64,000 nucleotides of DNA from Sycobia sp. Sy_11. Its lineage: Eukaryota > Arthropoda > Insecta > Hymenoptera > Epichrysomallidae. Position 1 is the first letter of the stretch, and each line of letters starts with the position of its first letter. The notes below the pieces were generated by a model. That model ran no database searches. It saw only the letters and a list, made by a program, of their open reading frames with translations, and was not told the origin of the DNA. Positions 1-11,407 of this stretch are shown here, in pieces. The position numbers and the translations under genes are program-made. The stretch lies in contig JACCIC010000210.1 of the NCBI GenBank assembly GCA_018907035.1, forward strand, positions 433,001-497,000, given 5' to 3'.

Positions 1-683
1 TAATGGCCTTCTTGAGGAGTCTCATAGCACTTGGGATGTACATATCGTCGAGCTGATATCGCGTACAACACACCCGTACAAGACTCCATTGGCGTAAGTC
101 TGGCCTTCCTCAACACGGGTCATCACCCCTCAGATCCTGGCATGCATCATCGCCAGGAGGAGCAGTACGTATAGGTTGCGCAAGAAGAGGCTGCTCTACA
201 ACATTGGAAAGAGCGCATGGAGAAGTTATTTGATCACCATCTAAAGGAAGCGGAAAACTAGAAGAAAGCATAGGCAAAGCAAGCTCGCTACTATAATGTG
301 AGAGGTCGCGATGTGCATTACACGATTGGCGATCGCGTATGATAGAGTAATCACATCCTCTTGTCTGGCATACAAGGTGTCAGCGCCAAACTAACCCCGA
401 AATCCGACGGGCCACTTACCATCATGGAGAACTCGGCACGAATGTTTATCTACTGATCGACTCTACAGGAAGAGATGCTGGTAAGTACCGTGTCGCCGAC
501 CTGAAGCCCTATAATCGAGATCGCGACCTCGAAGATGATGGCGGTTTCGACACGGAAGAGCCTTCAGGTGAAGAGCGTGACTGGGATGCGCCTCATTGTA
601 ATCCCGCTACGCCTCATTGTAAAAGAATACCCCCGCGGGCAATGCCACGTGACCTAACGCCGATGTCGCGCCGCGTAGATTAG
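1..683 (+). pseudogene. Ty3/gypsy integrase C-terminal remnant
   Basis: The translation resembles the end of a gypsy-type integrase: an AYNT-type stretch near 75-110, then charged helical sequence, then 'KQARYYNVRGRDVHYTIGD' (277-333), which is the usual start of the C-terminal beta-rich module, and 'KYRVADLKPY' near 483-512. The frame is broken by TAG at 259-261 and 271-273, by TGA-TAG at 349-354, and by a frameshift near 425. A tail frame runs on to a TAG at 681-683. The 5' part of the element lies outside the window. This is a dead copy; the gypsy-like assignment is fairly sure and the exact family is not. Confidence 0.75.
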
Positions 684-1199
684 GAAGACCGCGTAGGACG
701 CGAATCGTAACCCGTCGAAGCACTGAAGCACGAGCCCCTGCGAAGCCCCATAACAGCGAAGCCGCAATATAACACAGAACTAACACTTTTGACAAGCATT
801 GAAAACTTATTTGTGCACCCAATGTATTTAATTTCGATATATAATATTTTTTATGTAAGCATATTTCTGAATTTAAAAAAATATTTTGTATAAATTTTAA
901 TTTTTTTTTTATAAGTACCATTTGTGGCCCCGATGTACAAAATATTGTAAAACTGAAATCAGCTATTTGTAAATGCAACTATTTATTTATTAATATTTTT
1001 CTATTTATTTTATATATTTCTATAAATATTAATTCTGTAATTCATATGAAATGAACTTTACGATTTATTTAAATGCTCCATTGTTTTAATCTTTAAATGC
1101 CTTATATTATTTATTTTTGACTAAACTATTTTTAGAAAAATTTTGATATAAACTATTTTTTTGTTTTTATATGAGAAGGTTTATAATACAACTAAATCT

Positions 1200-1735
1200 A
1201 TTATTATGTTTCCCTTCATAATAGCTACGACATCTAAATTTTTCAAAGATCTTATTTTTAATTTCGTTATCTAATATTTTTTGTATTCATATTTTTTGTA
1301 ATTTCGAAAAATTTTTATAAATTTTTTATAAAGCACATGATGAGTTTTATAGATGCTTGTGTACTTAATTTGATAAAAACACATCAAACTTGGCTAAATA
1401 TTTTACTTTTGGTATCAATTTCATTTTACTAAAAGATTCCATTTCTGCTTTAATGAATGAGTATTTAATGAATTAATGACAAAATATACAATGCAATACA
1501 ATAAAATTATATATAATATTATGTTTCCCTTGGTTCCAACCAGGACATCTAAATATGTCATTGAACTTTTTTATAATTGCGTTGTAAATTTTTTTGTTTA
1601 TTTTTTTGATGTAGAAAAATATTTTATATAAATTTTTTTATGAAATACATTATAGGTTTCAAAGTTCTTAATATGCTTATAGGTTTCAAAGTTCTTAATA
1701 TGCTAAGAGAATATCAAACTCGTCTATGTATTTTA
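1200..1735. repeat. Diverged tandem duplication, about 315 bp period
   Basis: Two AT-rich units starting near 1202 and 1517 share 'ttatgtttccctt', 'gacatctaaat' and 'atcaaact' at matching spacing. The second unit contains a nested, nearly perfect duplication of the phrase 'aggtttcaaagttcttaata' at about 1655 and 1681. No coding sequence is supported here. Confidence 0.55.
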
Positions 1736-2097
1736 TTTTAATTACAGCTCATTCTTTTACGTTACCATGGGGATGGGTTTGCATATTACCACTACGTAAT
1801 TTGAGCACATTTTTAGCTGTTCATACACTTTTTATTCTCAAAATAAGTTTCATTAATTTAACTATACACATTCATTCATTTAATGTTTATAAATTCGTAA
1901 TACTTAAAATAAAGACATTTTGTTAAGAAACAATAAAAAAATCTTTTTGTTGCCTATATAAAGTTACATAAAAACATGATAAATAAATAAAAATGTCTGT
2001 AAGTGAAAATCATTTCATAATTTAATCTATTATTAGAGTAGTATTAATATTTAAATTTAAATATTTTTTATATGTATTAACCTAAGATAAAATTTTA

Positions 2098-2702
2098 CTG
2101 ATATTTTTGGATGCAACTACTTTTTAGTTTTGCTTATGAAATTATTGAGTAATAGAAAGGAATGATATAGACCTCAATAAAATTCTCCAGTGATTATAAA
2201 ATATATTATATAGCAAATTTTTTACTTTTTTACTTTGTAAAAAATTTATCAACATACTTATTAGTTACATAATAGTTTCAACGTGTGGTCACTACTATAC
2301 AACTTTTAATCAGCATAAAACATACGAGACCTTCCCATTGGAATATAATGAATGCATTACTTCTGTATGATAAATACAAATTAATCTTTTCTTGGTCGTG
2401 ACCATGACTTTCAATAAACCATTGCATTATATTACTATTTATTAGATGTAACTACTTTTTAGTATTTCTTAGGAAATTATCTGAAAAATAGGGACTTCGA
2501 GAAGTATCTCATCTATTTTACGATATATTATACACATATATTTTTATGATTTACAGACTAGAATCTACCATTGCATCATGATTTGTTAAAATAACAGTTT
2601 CCACTTAGTGGTTAGTAATAAATAATATTAATTAAGTTAACACATACAAGTTCTTATCATTCTAATTATAATGAATGTATTGTTTATGTGTGATAAATAT
2701 TC
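2098..2702. repeat. Second diverged tandem duplication, about 330 bp period
   Basis: 'caactactttttagt' near 2113 matches 'taactactttttagt' near 2448; 'taatagtttcaacgtg' near 2270 matches 'taacagtttccactta' near 2590; 'tataatgaatgcattac' near 2343 matches 'tataatgaatgtattg' near 2668. The similar period to the preceding pair suggests old satellite-like units in the gene-free stretch 684-2835, where nothing else was found. Confidence 0.5.
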
Positions 2703-2834
2703 TAACGAGCGCCGTACTATACAATAAGGTGTCGTTGGCGAAGTAGCTGTTAGGTATCAGCCATGTAGAATTGAGAAGTATAGGAAAGTTAGAGAATGAC
2801 AGTTAGTAGTTTTCTTTAGAATATAGCTCGGGCA

Positions 2835-2837
2835 AGA

Positions 2838-2881
<44 letters not shown>

Positions 2882-3010
2882 CGTTAGTATAAAAGAACAT
2901 CAGTTTTTAGTATGTAATGTTGTTTTATCTCTTGTTCAATTTGAATATTTTTGATGGAAATTTTTTTGGAAATTTTGATGGAAATTTTTTTGGAAATTTT
3001 GATGGAATTT
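2835..3010. repeat. (GA)n microsatellite followed by a 22-bp tandem repeat
   Basis: A pure GA tract covers about 2838-2879. At 2953-3005 a unit containing 'gatggaaatttttttggaa' is repeated two and a half times. Confidence 0.85.
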
Positions 3011-3289
3011 TTTTCTAAGTCGGAAAATAACCAAAGCCAACATTTTAGTAAGGAGAGGTATTATTTTATCTACGAGAGCGGTTCAATAAGTACCCGTGTT
3101 TGAAGACAGAGGATTTTCCTTAGGCAAGCTGGTGTTATTGTCGTATACTGCCATCTAGAAAAAGACGCCAATACAAATTTCAGACTGATTGATAGGTTAG
3201 CTTAGATTTGGCAGCCATTCGAGTAAGGGCGGCAATTCGATGGATTTCGCGATTGCTCATGTTAGACCAAAAGCGGAAGCAACTTTTAG

Positions 3290-3520
3290 GAAATAACGTT
3301 TGGAACAATTTAAGCGGAGATCCAAAGGACTTTTTGCGTCGAGTTGTCACTGTCTATGAAACCTGAGTTCATCATTACACACCAGAAACTAAGCAACAAT
3401 CAAAACAATGGATTTATTGCGGTGAATCTGCAACAAAGAAGGCGAAGACGGTCCCATCGGCCGGAAAGGTAATGCGACGATTTTTAGGAATTTTAAGGGC
3501 ATCATCCGGACGAATGAAAT
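3290..3520 (+). pseudogene. mariner transposase fragment
   Basis: The frame at 3328-3513 reads 'DFLRRVVTVYET', stop, 'VHHYTPETKQQSKQW', which resembles the block around the first catalytic Asp of mariner transposases. The residue after the invariant ET is a TGA stop (3364-3366) where mariners have Trp, and the Asp before ET is Tyr. The remaining domains are missing and the fragment runs into a (TA)n tract. It is dead. Confidence 0.7.
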
Positions 3521-3547
3521 GAAATTTTGAATTCAAAATTAAATGAA

Positions 3548-3548
<1 letters not shown>

Positions 3549-3588
<40 letters not shown>
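3549..3588. repeat. (TA)n microsatellite
   Basis: Pure TA dinucleotides immediately 3' of a mariner fragment. The following 3600-4280 is AT-rich DNA in which nothing was recognised. Confidence 0.95.
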
Positions 3589-3590
<2 letters not shown>

Positions 3591-4299
3591 AATATCAAAG
3601 TTGAAGATTTTAATTTCAGTTAATATTAAAACACATTTCTTCTCAGAAATATATTAAACTTCTAATATAGGTATATTGGACCCTGACACCACGGCCGTGT
3701 TCCTTGTAACATATAATTATATTATATTTAAATGTGTATTTATTTATTAAGAATTTATAAGTTTATTAAGAAAAGCCAGTGAACAAAACTGAGAGATTAG
3801 TAATCGCAATTTTATTATTAAGGTAAAATTTTTATTATGAGAATAAATTCTCTTAATATTAATTTAAATAAAGATACTAATCAGTAATGGAAATAAAATT
3901 ATTTAAATAACACTATAAATAATTTATATTATATATTTACTGTCATGCTAGGTGATACGTGAACGACAGTGAGTAATTTATTCTATAACCAAATCTAAAT
4001 TGTAGCGGAGATACATAATATGCAGATATGAATAGAGTACCCTGAGCACCAAAACCCGCCTACTGTAGATTGTATGTCATATTATTAGGAGGAATACTAT
4101 TAAAAGTAAGATCTGTCGGATCTAGTACTTATTTTTTAGCTTTGGCATTTACCAATAAAATCCAGTTAACAGGTGCTATCATTTGCGTATACATTATAAT
4201 TTTTTGATCAGTGAAATATGAATCGTAATAAATCGTTTTCTACACGTATCCTTTTGCATATATTGATTTGAAAAAAAGTTTAGTAAAAAACTATCGATT

Positions 4300-5375
4300 G
4301 CTTTAAGAATGTTATGGCGATCAAGCTCCATCGCTTACAACACGTAAAGAGTGCTTTCATCAATTTAGAATTGGAGATACTGATATTAATGACAAAGTGC
4401 GTTCTTAACAACTGATAAAGTTTGAAGATAATGAATTGTAAGCATTACTAAAACTCAGCTCAAGCGCAGAAAATACTTGCTAGTAAGTTAGGAGTCAATG
4501 ACAGAACAGTTGGGAAACGTTTACATGCGATGAGAAAGATTCATAAAGATGAAAAATAGATGTCACATGAGTTTTTTTTTTTATTGAGCTTACCCAAGCC
4601 TATAAAAAGACTTATACAGCTATAATACTATACAGCTATAATACTATACTTATACAGCTATAATATTATACAGCCACATGATTTAACTGAAAGTGCGATG
4701 TCATGAATCGATACAACATCGCACTGTCTTTGCTTGCCAGGCAAAAAAAGAAGAGCTTCTGTAGCGTATTCTGACTGGTGATGAAAAGTGGATCTGCTAT
4801 GACAATCCTAAAACGTAAAAAGTCATGAGTAGACCCAGACCAACTATCCACATCGACCCCAAAACGGAACAGCCACGACCAAAAGGTATTGCTGTGCATT
4901 TGGTCGGATCAACAGAGTGTGATATAAATATTACGAGCTGCTAAAACCGAATGAAACCGTCACTGCTGAGATATACAAACGGCAACTGTATGATTTGCAA
5001 AAGAAATTGATCGAACCTAAATCAGCAATGGCGAGCAATAGGCGCAAAGTCGTTCTCTTGCATGACAACGCTCTGTCACATGTTGTGAAAGCCATCAAAA
5101 ATACTCTGTTGAAGTTCGAATGGGAAGTTCTACCTTACACAGCGTCCTCGCCAGATATAGCGCCTTCTGATTACCACCTATTATAGATCCATGCAGCACG
5201 ACCTCGTTGATACGCACTTCCGACATATTCAAGAAGTGCGAGAATTTGTGGATGATTGGATCGCCTCAAAACCACCGTCGTTCTTTCAACGCGTTATCAC
5301 GTTAATGCCAGAAAAATGGGAAAATAGTAGAAAATGGCGGAAAATATTTTGACTAAGCGAACGTGTATCCTTTTT
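4300..5375 (+). pseudogene. mariner-family transposase, decayed full-length copy
   Basis: Recognisable blocks occur in order. A helix-turn-helix-like N-terminal region lies at about 4330-4560. 'LTGDEKWICYDNP' with the first catalytic Asp is at about 4770-4810. The second Asp block 'LLHDNALSH' is near 5055-5081, and 'SPDIAPSDYHL' with the third Asp is near 5150-5183. 'DTHFR' and 'FVDDWIASKP' lie in the C-terminal helices to about 5275. The blocks sit in different frames separated by several indels and stops, and a T-rich insertion at 4571-4600 interrupts the N-terminal part. Terminal inverted repeats could not be defined. Confidence 0.8.
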
Positions 5376-5419
5376 CCATCATAAATATCTATTTTCCGTT
5401 AAAAAAGGTCGGAAACTGG

Positions 5420-6380
5420 GTTCATCTTCTAATATATTAAATTGGAGGACAAGGCAATATAATCAGGGAAGTGGACAACACCGATAGGAATGATCAAATA
5501 TAATGTTACAAATTTGTTAACAGATATACAACCTACAAATGTAACACATGAGGTTTGACATTTATGCCCGGAATCAACTGGGGTCGTCATTTTTTGGCAA
5601 ACACTGAAAACTTACTTCTACACGCAATACTTACATCTTCAAAAACTGAAGAATGTAAGAAATCTAAGCTACGTTCCTTTAACTCGGATTGTTCCATTCG
5701 TACTTCCTAAACTATGCCGATGTTTATATATTATTTGTTTTACTTATCTACCTGTTCATCTAATATAATATTTGTTTACAAATGTATTATTATACGCATT
5801 AAAAGACATATTAGAAAAAAACGAACAGAAATTATAGTACACACAAAAATAATAATGGATGAATTGATTGAAGCAATCAATTTAGTTTTTCACAATACTT
5901 TTTTCTTTCCAAATTATTTTGTATGAACAAAAATATGGCTGTTCAATGAGATCATCTTTATCATCGGCATTATTAATTTGGTAATGGAAAAATTAGAGTA
6001 TTAACTAAGTTAAATTTTAAACCAATATGTTATAAAAGGTTTTTTGATGACGTATTTACATTATACCGGAATAGTTTGTAGATGAAATGGTGGATGTTTT
6101 AAATTCTTTGAATATGCTGTTACTCTGTGACTCACATCGTCAATTCGGAAATAAGATAGGTACTATAAATTGATTCATTGACAGAGCAACCAAAATAGAA
6201 GAAAAAGATTTCATAAAAGATAATTTTCAATTAACTAAAGAGATATTTATTATTACTCCCGAGTAATGAAACGAATCGACGCACTCTGACTGATACATCC
6301 TATTCAGTAGCGATATATTTACGGTATTCGTTGAGAAAGGATACCTCTCGAGTTACGAAAAGAATCGATACTCTTCCAAG
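5420..6380. other. AT-rich intergenic DNA, no feature recognised
   Basis: Only short chance reading frames and AT-rich sequence were seen. A phrase near 5595-5640 loosely resembles one near 790-830, but the match is too weak to call a repeat. Confidence 0.5.
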
Positions 6381-7008
6381 GCAAAAGGAAGACATTTTGC
6401 TAGTAAGAAAGAGTTATAAAATTACTAGCTCAGACGAAAAAGCACAGCCGATTTCTAAAAAGATAATTTTATTTTATCTGCAAAGTATAAGGAAATGCCG
6501 CAGGAATAAAAACGATTAAACTCGCAATATATTAAAATTTATTCGGTGTTAATACGCCTCTTTTCTGCGAAATAAATTATTATAATACTCTGGCAAAATG
6601 TATATCAGACACATCGTCGTTGCTAGTCAACTGAAAACTTGTTCGATTTATGTTAAGAAATTCTTGAAAGCATATGTAATAAATAATAATAAATAATGAG
6701 TAAATACATTTATTTATTCTTATCCACATTTCGATCTTTTCATATCACTAATATGAATATCATAACTAAGGCGCAGCTAAGAATGATATAAAAACGGAAA
6801 GGCATTACTCCGACACAGAAAACGAAAATGCAAATTCACTCGGTTTCGTGTAAATACACCAATATAGCCGCGCAAATAAATAAACGAAAATATACAAATA
6901 ACAGAAAACAATACAAAATATGTGATGGTAACGCAAAATCTTCGAAATTGTAATATTCCGATTAACTCGCAACGTGAGCTATTATATATATATATATATA
7001 TACATATA

Positions 7009-7466
7009 TTAGGTTGCCAAATATCTCCCTTCCGCTTTTTGCTCTTCATTCAATGCTTTATAAAAAGTGTTACGTCGTCGCCAGTTACCATCGGCTTCAA
7101 AAATGGGTCGAATTCGTTCCGTTTCAGCAGCACATCGCAAACGTTGATTCGGTCCAGAAGATTTTTTTGCATCAAATCATGCGGAACCCAAACATCAAGC
7201 TTTTTTTGTATCCAGCCTTCTGCAGATGGCTTAAAATGGTTTGGTAACTAACTCTCATCTGCTGGGCGATGTCATGAGATGTCACATGCCGGTCTAACTC
7301 GATAAATTCCATGATTTGATCGGTATTCGTCGTTACAGGTCTTCCGCCGGCTTCTTGTATTCTTCTGCGTCGTTTTGTATTGCCCGATACGAGCTCTGTA
7401 GCGCTTTGTACATAGCCGCGTAATTCATAAGACAAAAAGGCGGAAGGGAGATATTTGATAACCTAA
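7009..7466 (-). mobile_element. Non-autonomous mariner, internal-deletion derivative
   Basis: Terminal inverted repeats begin TTAGGTTGCCAAATATCTCC at 7009 and TTAGGTTATCAAATATCTCC read inward from 7466. They match over about 27 bp with two differences and are flanked by TA on both sides (7007-7008 and 7467-7468). The 458-bp body keeps the N-terminal half of a transposase on the minus strand and stops just after a TGD motif. The element at 51490 has the same terminus and the same internal phrases, so it belongs to the same family and may represent the longer parent form. The copy is inserted into the dispersed repeat described at 6390. Confidence 0.9.
7172..7435 (-). pseudogene. mariner transposase N-terminal (helix-turn-helix) remnant
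   Basis: The 87-codon frame lies inside the 458-bp mariner derivative. It includes 'ELDRHVTSHDIAQQMRVSY', which fits the second helix-turn-helix of mariner transposases, and the N-terminal phrase 'GGRPVTT'. The catalytic domain is almost wholly deleted; only the block just before and including the first TGD remains, in another frame near 7060-7170. It cannot encode an active enzyme. Confidence 0.75.
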
Positions 7467-7689
7467 TATATAGATGTATACGAAGAGCGCATAAAATGAT
7501 AATTTATTTTTTGTTTTCGTTATATGTTGCAGAGAATTTATAAGGAGATCGCCATTGTTTCTAGTTTTATGGTCTATTGATTTTTGTGATAATTTTGATT
7601 TATTTTTTAAAAAAAATCATCCGTGTTATAAGTTATACACTTTAAATTCCATCTACCAGTCCCGATAAGTTTCTCCCTCTTCAAAAGAA

Positions 7690-8160
7690 TCCTGATAAAT
7701 ACAAAATTAAGGATAAAGCCTGATCAAACGGATCAAGGAACTTCAGGCATTTTATATTAAATCCTAAAAGCTTGAACAAATCGGTTTCATAAAGAAAGAA
7801 TAAACTATTAGTAGAAAGATAATTACTATTATTAAAATATAAATAATGACAGAAAATGTAATGTAGCAATTATAATGGAAAACCCTAGTCAAATTCATAA
7901 AAAAACACATAATAATAATAAAGTTCAGAGATTTGAAGGATGTAAAATTTTCTATAGATATAAATATAATAAATCGAATATTTATTGAAAATACAATTGA
8001 AAAGATTAAAAAAAATTTTGAATATCAAGGAGTACACAAGGAGTCACGCTATGAAGGCAAGTATAGCAGATATAATCTCTACAAACATTAGAAATTGACT
8101 GAGCTTCTTCTACATTAAAATGAGTCTATAAAACAATTAAAATTTTTATTGCATCACATA
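7690..8160. other. AT-rich DNA, nothing recognised
   Basis: No conserved reading frame, RNA or repeat boundary was seen. Confidence 0.5.
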
Positions 8161-8486
8161 ATTATATTTATATCGATTGGGTAGCTGTGGACTTGCTCCA
8201 CACTATGCCTGGAAACTGGAGAAGTGTAGACAGCGTCGAGTGACGAACTGCGCACGCCCCCCCCCCCGCAATAAAAACCAGATGCGGCCCAAACGAGGCT
8301 GCCTAGCTGCGGGCCCGCCGTAATGCGGCGCGGACCGAAGTGCTTTCTCTCCTCCCCCCTTCACCGATCGTACCTTCCCCGCGGAAAAACTCGGGACGAG
8401 TGCAAGGCGCGCTAATGCGATTTTTATGACCTCCCTCCCCCTTTTGTATACACTGACAAATTTCTAGACGAAAAATCACCGAAAAC
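8160..8486. other. GC-rich island ending in a duplicated 66-bp segment
   Basis: About 250 bp of GC-rich sequence including a C9 run near 8261 ends in the 66-bp segment 8421-8486 ('ttttatgacc', 'tatacactgacaaatttc', 'atcaccgaaaac'). That segment recurs at 18446-18511 with one mismatch, on the far side of the gypsy element at 11.6-17.6 kb. It may be remnant LTR sequence; no reading frame is supported. Confidence 0.55.
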
Positions 8487-8579
8487 GACGCTGTGAAGAA
8501 AATTCAGAATTTTAAAAGGAATTAATATAAAGAAATTTAATTTCTGTGCGGATATTTTCAAGAATGCTATATTCGTATT

Positions 8580-9200
8580 TTGAGATGTATTAATTATTTA
8601 CCTTATGTTGAATATTATGATTATTATTATTATATTTTAATTACTATTATAGTTGTTGTTATTACTATTATTAATATTAACGATATAAAATTAATTGTCA
8701 TTATGAATATTTACCTTATTACAAAGCATTATTATTATTATAGTTGTTATTATTATTATTATTGCTATTATTAATATTCTAAAGTTAATTATTATCATGT
8801 GCGTTTATCTTATATTGCGATTTATAAGTATTATTATAGTTTTAATTATTATTATTGTTATTATTAATGTTATAAGATTAATTATTATTATGAGTGTTTA
8901 TTTTAGTTATTATTACATTAAATCACGATTATTATTTTAATTAATATTACTGTTATTATTAATTATTATCACTTGTGTGTTTTTATTTTGTGTCTTATTA
9001 TTATTATTAACTTTATCATTTTTACTATCAAGATCAATATTATTAATATCGTTGTTATTATTGTTAATATTATTATTACAATTATTATTTTAATTAATAT
9101 TACTCTTTATATTTTAAGGTCAATTAGCCATATGAGTGTATTATTGTATACTAGCATTAGAATTAATTAACTATATAATTATTATTATATTTAATATTTA
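8580..9200. repeat. Degenerate (ATT/TTA)n trinucleotide-rich tract
   Basis: Long runs of TTA and ATT triplets with scattered variants. Reading frames here are compositional artefacts. Confidence 0.85.
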
Positions 9201-9404
9201 GTATTAATTCCCGACGACGCCTGGGTTTGTTTCTATATAGTTCATACGAAAAATCTTTGTTCAGCGTATTTTCAAGCGAAAGAGAAAGCGACAGTATTTG
9301 TACGAGATGAAGGGAAATACAATACCTCTATCATAAAAAAACGTCCCTTCATCTCTTCCACCGCCATGTATTTTCTCAGCGGAGAAAATTTCGGCGGCAT
9401 CGCG

Positions 9405-9525
9405 CCCCGACTATAAATACGGGCCCGCTGGACTGCGAAAAGCAAACTGCCGGTCGCGTTTGCGTAGTGTAGAAGCTATTTCTTGTATTGTCGTCGTTCT
9501 ATCTAAACTATAAAATAAAAGTAAG
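9405..9525 (+). promoter_or_regulatory. TATA-type promoter, LTR or gene 5' end
   Basis: 'ctataaata' at 9411-9419 lies in GC-rich sequence and is followed about 30 bp later by a plausible initiator region. Further on, 'ataaaataaaa' directly precedes a splice-donor-like 'gtaag' (about 9518). GC-rich sequence continues to about 9900. It could be the 5' LTR or leader of the downstream gypsy element, but no matching 3' LTR was found, so a host or unrelated promoter is equally possible. Confidence 0.4.
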
Positions 9526-9904
9526 AATTAGATATATATTTCGAGTATTTTTTCGAGTTCTTTTTACCTTATATTTCGCGATACGCGCGCTTGTTTTTAG
9601 GACGGGAGACACGAGTCTAGGAGACAGAAGGCTGTCGCTGGACCCGTAGACCGCTAAAGATAAGCGCGACGACCCAAGGTAATAGCGGGAGGCCGAACGC
9701 GTGCCGCTGCAACCCTTGGAGGATATTGGAGTCGTCGCGGCTCCGAGTCCGACACGCTGGGGTGAGAGCCGCCCGGAAGTGGCCTTAACCAGCGTCGCAA
9801 CCACACCGCGTCGCGCCCTCGCGAGAAAGGTATCCGCGATCTGCCCCGCGTGTCCCCGGCTTCAACACGCGAAAGCGTTGGCCGAAAAACCAAGTGTTTT
9901 TTAA

Positions 9905-10990
9905 ATATATTTTTCTTTCAAACTGGATATTTTTTTTTATCTTTAACTTTTAACTTATTTATTAACAGTATTTTTTTTACCTTTTTTTATCTCTTTTAAA
10001 TATAATTTTATTCTAATTTTTATTATTAATTCTTAGCTGAATTTGAATCTTAATTTGCCATTATTATTATTAATTTTTAATCTTTAGTAATTTTAACTTT
10101 TATTTTTCAACTTTTATTATTATTATAACCTTTAATTCTCATTATTCTCCTGTCTTTTTCAATATTTTTTTTAGCTAGATATTTTTAAACCTTTTTTTGA
10201 CTCTTTTAAAAATAATTTTAAACCAGATTTTACGTTTTTCTTATTCTAATTTTCCATTTTTTTTATTAATTCTTTTTATTAAATTTTAATCTTTATTTAC
10301 CGTTCTTTTTATTAATACTTCATCTTTTTTTTTTACCTTATTGTTGTTTTAATAGTTAATTTTTAATCGATTTTTGATTGTTCTTAATCTATTTTTCATC
10401 AGATTAGTCTACGGGGGTGAATGTAAACAAGGACAGTCTGACTGTCATTATAATTTTAATTTAATTTTTAATTTAATTTTTATTTTTAATTTTTTTTTTT
10501 TTATTTTTTATTTTTATTTTTATTTTATTTTTAGATTGAATTTATCGGACTGTAAGACTAATAAAAAAATTTTTATTAATTTTTAAAAAAAAAAAACTTT
10601 TAAGTCATTTATTTTATAACGGTATTTTTAACTAACTAAATATTTTTTTTTTACTTTTTAAACTCTTTTTAAATATAATTTTAAATTAGATTTTAAGTTT
10701 AATCCTTTTAAATTTTAATGTTTATTTAATTTACCTTTTTTATTGATCCTTAATATTTTTGTTTTTTTTAATCTTTTTATTGTTTTAAACTTTAACTTTA
10801 ACTATTATTTTTTTTACTATTAATTTTTTTTTCAGTTTTAATTTTTACTTGAATCATTAATCTTTCTTATTCTCGTTGAATTTTTCAACTAATTTTTATT
10901 TTAATTTTTCTCTTTAATAGTTTTGTTTATTTTTTCAATTTTTAAATTCAACCTTTATGAATATTTTGTTTTTATTTTTATACCCTTTCT
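9905..10990. repeat. T-rich low-complexity block
   Basis: About 1.1 kb of strongly T-rich sequence. It contains one non-random island, 10400-10434, that is identical over 35 bp to 46112-46146 and has the core 'acgggggtgaatgtaaacaa'. No gene is supported. Confidence 0.6.
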
Positions 10991-11077
10991 CTCTCCCTAC
11001 ACATACACCGTCGCTCTCTTGTAATTTAAATGGTAGGGCTAAATAGAGACCCCCCCGCGCCGAGCGAGGATAGGTAA

Positions 11078-11407
11078 AAAACGGTAGAAGAGCGAGTGAC
11101 TTCCCACCACAGCACGCTTTGTACGGTAGGAACGCTGTCGCGAAATAATCGTACGTATATCGAAGAGTTACAAGAGGCCTGTGCGGAGACACATAGGAAT
11201 ACTAATTTCTTGTTGCGAAAGATAACCAGTGCAGAAGAGCGAGTAGAGGGATTAGAAAAAAAGAATGAAGAACTGAAAGCTTGGTTGGGAAAAACCTGGC
11301 AAATTACCGCATGCGCTTTCAGGGAACTGAACAATAAACGGTCCGTAAGCGAGTCAGATATAGAGTTCCTGGAAGAAGCCGTTAGGCAGCTAAACCTGGA
11401 CGACTAA
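11078..11407 (+). CDS. Small coiled-coil reading frame upstream of gypsy gag
   Basis: The frame is open from 11078 to a TAA at 11405-11407. It lacks any ATG, so translation would need a spliced exon or a non-ATG start such as GTG at 11096. From about codon 20 on the protein is acidic and helical, with the heptad-like stretch 'AEERVEGLEKKNEELKAWL' and the C-terminus 'ESDIEFLEEAVRQLNLDD'. Base composition and codon pattern look coding, unlike the surrounding T-rich DNA. The family is not recognised. It may be an accessory or gag-like exon of the gypsy element 250 bp downstream, or a terminal exon of a host gene; an acceptor-like 'cggtag' lies at about 11083-11088. Confidence 0.4.
   Translation, partial: KTVEERVTSHHSTLCTVGTLSRNNRTYIEELQEACAETHRNTNFLLRKITSAEERVEGLEKKNEELKAWLGKTWQITACAFRELNNKRSVSESDIEFLEEAVRQLNLDD

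Larger units (their letters stand above)
6390..7685. repeat. Unclassified dispersed repeat, copy 1, interrupted by a mariner
   Basis: This stretch aligns by eye with 35640-36430. Shared phrases include 'ttctaaaaa' with 'taattttatt', 'aaattattataata' followed by 'ctggcaaaat', 'gatataaaaacg', 'ctcggtttc', 'gccgcgc' and 'attccgatta', and at the 3' end 'ccagtcccgata' with 'cctccctcttcaaa'. Copy 1 contains a (TA)n tract (6983-7006) and a mariner derivative (7009-7466) that copy 2 lacks. The unit carries no recognisable transposase. It may be a non-autonomous element or an LTR. Confidence 0.7.

Noticed and set aside
7681..7869. Minus-strand peptide 'CLKFLDPFD', similar to 'CLKFLDSFD' in the Penelope fragment at 45.7 kb
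   Set aside because: The match is nine residues with no GIY-YIG motif or other Penelope sequence around it; kept as coincidence.
8580..9170. Isoleucine/tyrosine-rich frames in an ATT repeat tract, considered as membrane peptides
   Set aside because: Purely a product of trinucleotide repetition.
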